Source: Macrostomum hystrix (taxonomy: Eukaryota > Platyhelminthes > Macrostomidae). Taken from it: a stretch of 64,000 nt of DNA. The translations under genes were made by a program, and so were the position numbers. This document shows, piece after piece, positions 60,001 through 64,000 of this stretch; the first letter of the stretch is position 1, and the number at the start of each line of letters is the position of its first letter. The stretch is from positions 1,667,501 through 1,731,500 of the forward strand of contig CATNEN010000012.1 of NCBI GenBank assembly GCA_950097015.1, written 5' to 3'. The notes beneath the pieces are model-generated. The model was not told where the DNA came from, searched no databases, and saw nothing but the letters and a program-made list of their open reading frames with translations.

Positions 60001-60587
60001 GCTAATCTATCCTGATGTATTGCTAATCTATACCGATGGATTGCTAATCTATACCAATGGGTTGCTAATCTATCCTGATGGATTGCTAATCTATACCAAA
60101 AAGTGCAAAAGATCCTCCTACAGGACTCGTCCATGCCCACGCTCGGCAGGAGCCGCCGACCACCAGTTTCGTTGCACGTCCGGCGCACGGTGACGCTGAC
60201 GAGGCTGATGGCTTCAGGCGAGTCAGCAGGCTCCATGGCAAGCATCTGCATGCTGGCTACAAAAGCTGACTGTAATGGCCGACGCACACCGTCCAAAGCC
60301 AACAGGGACTCCTGGCGAATATCTTGCACCGCTTTACTGCCGCTCGGCATCTGCCACAGAGATGACGTCAGCACGGACTTGCGGGCCCTCACGATGGCGT
60401 CCTGGACCAGCAGACAGGCCGGCTGATTCAAAGAGTATTTCGTGTCGCTAGTGTAGACAAGTTGGCGCGGTCTTGAGGCCAGCATCAACGGCTTCGGCCA
60501 GACGGTGCCAGTGCCGACGTCGGCTAGGACGGTCGGTGAAGTCAGCGCGCAGGCCAGGGCCAGCAGTAGCGGCGGAAGATTCTTCAT
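54096..60587 (-). CDS. Beta-hexosaminidase (GH20), HEXB-like, six exons
   Basis: Lysosomal enzyme removing terminal beta-GlcNAc/GalNAc from glycoconjugates. Exons (minus): 60122-60587, 59578-59801, 59392-59493, 56880-57071, 55449-55790, 54096-54461; all phases agree, giving 563 aa (human HEXA 529, HEXB 556). A signal peptide covers residues 1-22. GH20b domain: [13 protein letters not shown]. Catalytic barrel: [44 protein letters not shown] (His about 301), and HLGGDEV with Asp361/Glu362 as the catalytic pair. The C-terminal part has [21 protein letters not shown] and [15 protein letters not shown]. In the alpha subunit the residues after WYL are Asn-Arg; here they are Asp-Tyr, as in the beta subunit type (Asp-Leu), so HEXB-like substrate preference is inferred. 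Four of five introns are mostly tandem repeat. Confidence 0.96.
54480..55425 (+). repeat. ~24-bp minisatellite in hexosaminidase intron 5
   Basis: About 39 copies of a 24 bp unit 'gatgaagtgtgggattatgt' plus 'atgg', with variants gtcgg/gtggg and gta/gaa/gga. Because 24 is a multiple of three, frames of about 300 codons are open on both strands; these are artefacts. Confidence 0.97.
55885..56870 (-). mobile_element. SINE family 1, copy C, with internally amplified segment (hexosaminidase intron 4)
   Basis: The left part (55885-55970) has 'gatgtacagcc' and 'gactgttcagtccgtggact', matching copies B and D. The right part (56750-56870) has 'ccgccataatcacc', 'agctgat' and a tRNA-like head in reverse complement (B-box 'gagttcgattctc', A-box-like 'cctagtggtttggg'). 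Between them, about 36 copies of a 20-bp unit derived from the internal 'cagtccgtggact' segment form a minisatellite. Confidence 0.75.
56030..56755 (+). repeat. 20-bp minisatellite seeded within a SINE
   Basis: About 36 copies of 'gggattcagtccgtggacta' with variants ccatggac, ctgtggat and 'aggagattc'. Its core 'cagtccgtggact' is single-copy in SINE copies B and D. Confidence 0.95.
57400..59360 (+). repeat. ~2-kb 'ttaacggaact' composite satellite (hexosaminidase intron 3)
   Basis: Modules of 17-23 bp ('taacggaactaagaatagaa', 'aacggaactgggaatgtatt', 'aacttaaaatagatt', 'aacggaactaggagttttt', 'aacggaactgggtgtttatt') are arranged in recurring order. A block of about 422-424 bp (for example 57541 and 57963) is duplicated, and a ~224 bp block recurs at about 58336/58560. 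Precursor-like degenerate copies lie at 57150-57400. Confidence 0.96.
59835..60105 (+). repeat. 21-bp minisatellite in hexosaminidase intron 1
   Basis: About 13 copies of 'attgctaatctataccgatg' plus 'g' (21 bp), with variants ccaatgggt and cctgatgta occurring in a repeating order (about 5-unit higher-order pattern). Confidence 0.95.
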
Positions 60588-60639
60588 GCTTTGTGAAGAC
60601 TTGCAGAGGAGAGGCTGGAGAAGGAAGGCTAACCAGTCT

Positions 60640-61030
60640 TGTTAGCTAGCCAATGAGAGGCGAGTGAGATAAAAAATATTGGGGTGGGCTGATTAGTCTA
60701 CCAATCAGAGGCAAGGGCAAAATAAGAGCGAGGTTTGATGTTTTACCAGCCAATCAGAGCTGAGTGTAAAAAAAGTGGAGTGAGCTGGGCCAGATAATTC
60801 GAGGCAAGACTACTGAGGTGAAAAGATGTTTCTCTACCAGCCAATCAGAGCTGAGTGTAAAAAAAGTGGAGCGAGCTGGGCCAGATAATTCGAGGCAAGA
60901 CTACTGAGCTGAAAATAAGTTTCTCTACCAGCCAATCAGAGCTGAGTGTAAAAAAGCGGAGTGAGCTGGGCCAGATAATTCGAGGCAAGACTACTGAGGT
61001 GAAAAGATGTTTCTCTACCAGCCAATCAAA
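60640..61030 (-). promoter_or_regulatory. Tandem CCAAT-box repeats upstream of hexosaminidase
   Basis: A 91-bp unit beginning 'accagccaatcagagctgag' is repeated at 60745, 60836, 60927 and partly at 61017. Two diverged copies of its start lie at about 60646 and 60698. Each contains CCAAT within 'ccaatcaga', the NF-Y-type consensus, so six CCAAT motifs sit 60-440 bp upstream of the hexosaminidase ATG (minus strand). Promoter function is inferred. Confidence 0.55.
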
Positions 61031-61493
61031 GAGCGTATTTCACATATTTCTCTATATGAAATAAGGCTCGACTAAAAATAAAATGAATCGGTTTTGAACA
61101 TATTACTAAACTTTTAGTCTTAAGCCTGTAATAAAATAGCTAGGATTCAGTTTGATATCGAGCTATAGTGCTGCTATAATGCAGAACTGGGACAGTAGTT
61201 AAACAGAAGCTTTAATATCACCACCGAGAAACTCTAGCAGTCTGCAGATCCTAGGCAACAGCTCCTAGTAGATTGGTGTGTGGAAAGTAAAACCCAGGAA
61301 TTAGCTTGCTGATAAGGCTAAACGCAGACAGGAAACCTGCAGATCGAATAACTGATAGATAGAGAGAGGGAGGGAGAGAGTTCGACAGAGACCTATACAA
61401 GTGAAAATTTAGGCTAGTAACAAAATAAACAGTGCCAAGAAATTCACAGCAGTAGTTATTCAAATACAAGCGTAGAAAGATAGACTGCCACAG

Positions 61494-61610
61494 TTCAGCC
61501 AGTGGCACAGCCGCAGCTATTGCGCAGCGCTTTCAAAGCCTGTGTACAGCTGTTCAGTCCGTGGACTGGCAGGCCGTCACATCCACCAGCCAGCACTTGC
61601 TACATAAATC
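61494..61610 (-). mobile_element. SINE family 1, copy D (truncated)
   Basis: Contains 'cacagccgcagctattgcgc', 'aagcctgtgtacagctgttc' and 'agtccgtggact', matching copy B almost base for base. The tRNA-like head half is missing after 'ggccgtcacatccacc', so the copy is truncated at its RNA polymerase III promoter end. Confidence 0.75.
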
Positions 61611-61970
61611 TAAAATGAGACTCAAATGAGCTGATAATTCGATATTGTAAATAGCAATGAGATAATATTAAACTAGTTAGCAAAAAGGAGTGTATGCAGA
61701 AGTAATGCAGAATTATATATGAATATATAGGGGCTGGGTATTGTTGCAGACAAAAAAAGTTTTGTCTAAAACAAACGAATAATTTGATAAATAAATATGT
61801 CAATATTGCACCAACGCCAATCAGAGAATGACTTTCAATACCGAGAACTATATAATAAAAAGTCAGCAGACAACATCCACTAATCAATCACCATAGCATA
61901 CTAATACGAGTATCTATAATTAACGAATTATTGTAGTGATTAAAAAAGTAACGATTATTTGATCGACGGT

Positions 61971-62435
61971 TCAAACAAAATGTCCGGCCGCCTCGTCCGC
62001 AATGCCCGCCAGCTGAATGTCGAAATTGGATAGGCCAGAGCAGTCGTGAGTTGTCAGGGTGACGTCGACCCGATTGTACACGTTGAACCACTCCGGGTGG
62101 TGGCCCATGCGCTCGGCGTTTAGGGCCACATAAGACATGAAAGAGAAGGCCTGGCGGGTGGGAGGCAGGGAGATTGGAGCGGGTGGTATTGCTGGAAATA
62201 GTACAGTCAATTATACTAAATGAAAAGCAATATTCTGTACTTCAAGTATTGTTCTAAGATGGCTAGGTAATTAAAATTAGAAATGCAGAACATTGCTTTA
62301 GGTAAATGTTACCTGTTGAAAATTTTCAAATTTGTACGACTTGCGTATTGCATCTCGACCTTCTGTGATTTCCCAGCCACGAGAGAGCACAGGTGCCAGC
62401 AGCAAAGGCCGCTGCTCCTCTAACAGCTTGGAAGC
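61971..62435 (-). CDS. PCBD: Pterin-4a-carbinolamine dehydratase, 3' exons (partial)
   Basis: Recycles tetrahydrobiopterin after aromatic amino-acid hydroxylation; the animal protein can also act as DCoH, a dimerisation cofactor of HNF1. Exons (minus) 62313-62435 and 61971-62150, joined in phase 0 across a 162 bp intron, encode 100 residues to the stop. They include [40 protein letters not shown] and [20 protein letters not shown], covering almost the whole ~104-residue fold and both active-site His of the HHPEW motif. The 5' end of exon 62435 is a splice acceptor (CTTCCAG|GC), so at least one more exon with the ATG lies upstream, within 62436-64000 or beyond the window; I could not locate it. 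Confidence 0.93.
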
Positions 62436-64000
62436 CTGGAAGTTTGACATTTATGGTGTAAAGAAAATTGTCACTTGACTTGGTAAATATTGAAAAGCAT
62501 TAGAAATTCAGCAATATCTGTAACACGGGTGTATATAAATGTTCAAAAGGATATGTTTAGACTTTATCATATCTAAATGAATATCTGTTTTTTAACTATG
62601 AATGTTGACTAGCAATATAGTCACGAATTTTATCCTCAATACTGTTTTAAAAGATTGCTCATAAGATAAAAAACTAATTGTTAAAATATATAGCTAAACC
62701 AAATACTAATAAATGCAAATATATGTAGTTATAAGTATTGACAAGGTTTAATAGCAAACAAAAACATCAGACAGAGAATATTGACTCAGTTATTTTTACA
62801 ATCCAATTTTATATCTAAACTACATATACTTCTCACTAAAAATTGCTAATTGAAGTATAATAGCTATAGCACATATGAAAAAGTTATTAAACACTTATCC
62901 AAAAAACTAAGAGTATGCATATTTTGGTTGCTAGATGAAATAAAAATATGATTTAAACGCGTTTTCTGTTACTTACTATTGCTTACAACTAGCTTTTACA
63001 CTTTGGACTAGAATCTTCACAAAATCAAGCGTTTGTTTCTAGAAAGTGTCTTCTTTTAATCATGCGCGCAACATGTGTAAGAAAAATATTCTGAACTTGA
63101 TAAAGGCTATAAAATGTACCAAAAGAACTAATTTATGCTCCTGGAATTAGCTGTGCAAAAATAATAACTTAACCTAAGTATATCAAAAGAAAAGTAAAGC
63201 TAAATATAGTAAATACATTGTCATTAACATGACATAAAAGTCAAGAGACAAGAAATGACTAGCAACTCTAAATACGCTATGCATATGATTGCTTAAGTTT
63301 TTTATTAAATACTTTTAAAGCTTCAAGTACTATTATTGCAATAAACAAAAATGTCGTTGCTCTATTCATCAGAACTATTGAATCTGTCAAAGAAGGTTCA
63401 GCTTCATGCGCAAATAATATTTTTTGTCGATTATTCTTAGGTTCTTTGAGAATATTCGTGCATGTTCCTAGAAAATTATACTTTTAAATAAAAATGCTAA
63501 GTATATCTGCTCAGTTAAGATTAATGATGAAATTAACTTTAATTTTTTGTCTTCTTGTACTTTTGAATTGGTAAGCTGTATCTTCTAGTAAATATTTCTA
63601 TGCTGCATGGTAATCCTTTGTTTTAATTTTGCAAACCGTTAGAAAGATTTACATCGAGCCGTGAGCCCTTTCGCTTGTAATTTGTGTAAGGAATAAAGGA
63701 GAGCTCCACCAGAAAAGAATTGATAGTATTTTTCTTCAACTATAAATCCAAAAATTAGAAATACAGAAAAATATTTACTACAGTAAATGTAGTTTAAGTA
63801 GTCCCTGTATGTACGTTGGTATTTTGAATTTATGGAATGCCAAACTTAATGAGAGATGATTAAAAGTTTTGTGCATCAATTTTTTATGGTGACAGTACCG
63901 CCTAGATCGGAAAGCATCTTTAGAGAAAAGAAAACCTCGTACTTAGTCTACATCTTGTCTACATAATTTAATTTTCCGTGAATAATATTTTGTTGTCCAT
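62436..64000. other. AT-rich region, probable 5' intron of the pterin dehydratase
   Basis: Unique AT-rich sequence with no tandem array, recognised gene or RNA. It may be the first intron and 5' end of the pterin dehydratase gene. Short open frames are not convincing. Confidence 0.4.

Larger units (their letters stand above)
60588..61970. other. Intergenic between pterin dehydratase and hexosaminidase
   Basis: Contains the hexosaminidase promoter region with a 91-bp CCAAT-bearing repeat, and a truncated SINE. The sequence at 61050-61490 and 61620-61970 is AT-rich and shows no gene. Confidence 0.45.

Overview
This is animal (metazoan) nuclear DNA. The coding regions are split by GT-AG introns. 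They include an animal germline regulator (DAZ/Boule type), a paired-class homeobox gene closest to homeobrain, an alpha-arrestin, a lysosomal beta-hexosaminidase, a family-31 glycosyltransferase, a nicotinamide riboside kinase, a pterin dehydratase and a CTP synthase. A homeobrain-type gene argues against a vertebrate. A compact, repeat-rich protostome such as a free-living flatworm would fit, but that is inference; no species-diagnostic marker is present.

Layout: 1-3.5 kb is AT-rich with mobile-element-like debris. 3.5-8.5 kb is a complete six-exon CTP synthase (+). 8.9-12.3 kb holds tandem arrays with two clean insertions, a 592 bp SINE-like element and a 283 bp solo-LTR-like element. 13.4-14.9 kb is a two-exon beta-1,3-galactosyltransferase-like gene (-). 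15.4-17 kb has a 20-bp array and a foldback element whose arms are tandem repeats. 18.7-21.4 kb is a boule-type gene (+). 22.4-23.8 kb has an inverted repeat with a Penelope/hammerhead-like motif and a pyrimidine-rich array. 24.4-28.3 kb is an alpha-arrestin (+). 29.2-31.4 kb is a 25-bp satellite with higher-order structure. 32.7-36.2 kb is the homeobrain-like gene (-). 37.1-45.7 kb is an 8.5 kb pyrimidine-rich array. 46.3-46.6 kb encodes a small secreted peptide precursor (-). 47.5-48.3 kb is a hAT-like element filled with a minisatellite. Then come three minus-strand enzyme genes: nicotinamide riboside kinase (50.4-52.5 kb), beta-hexosaminidase (54.1-60.6 kb) and pterin-4a-carbinolamine dehydratase (62.0 kb onward, 5' end not found).

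The outstanding property is tandem repetition. By my rough count about 40% of the window is minisatellite, in nearly 30 arrays of mostly unrelated units, against about 14% coding. Most longer introns consist largely of one or two private arrays. In some, the repeated unit contains the intron's own splice-site sequence, and in one the array grew inside a SINE. The genes are not an operon and share no obvious pathway; they look like independent housekeeping and developmental genes. All exon boundaries below were derived by hand from reading-frame continuity, splice consensus and remembered family alignments.
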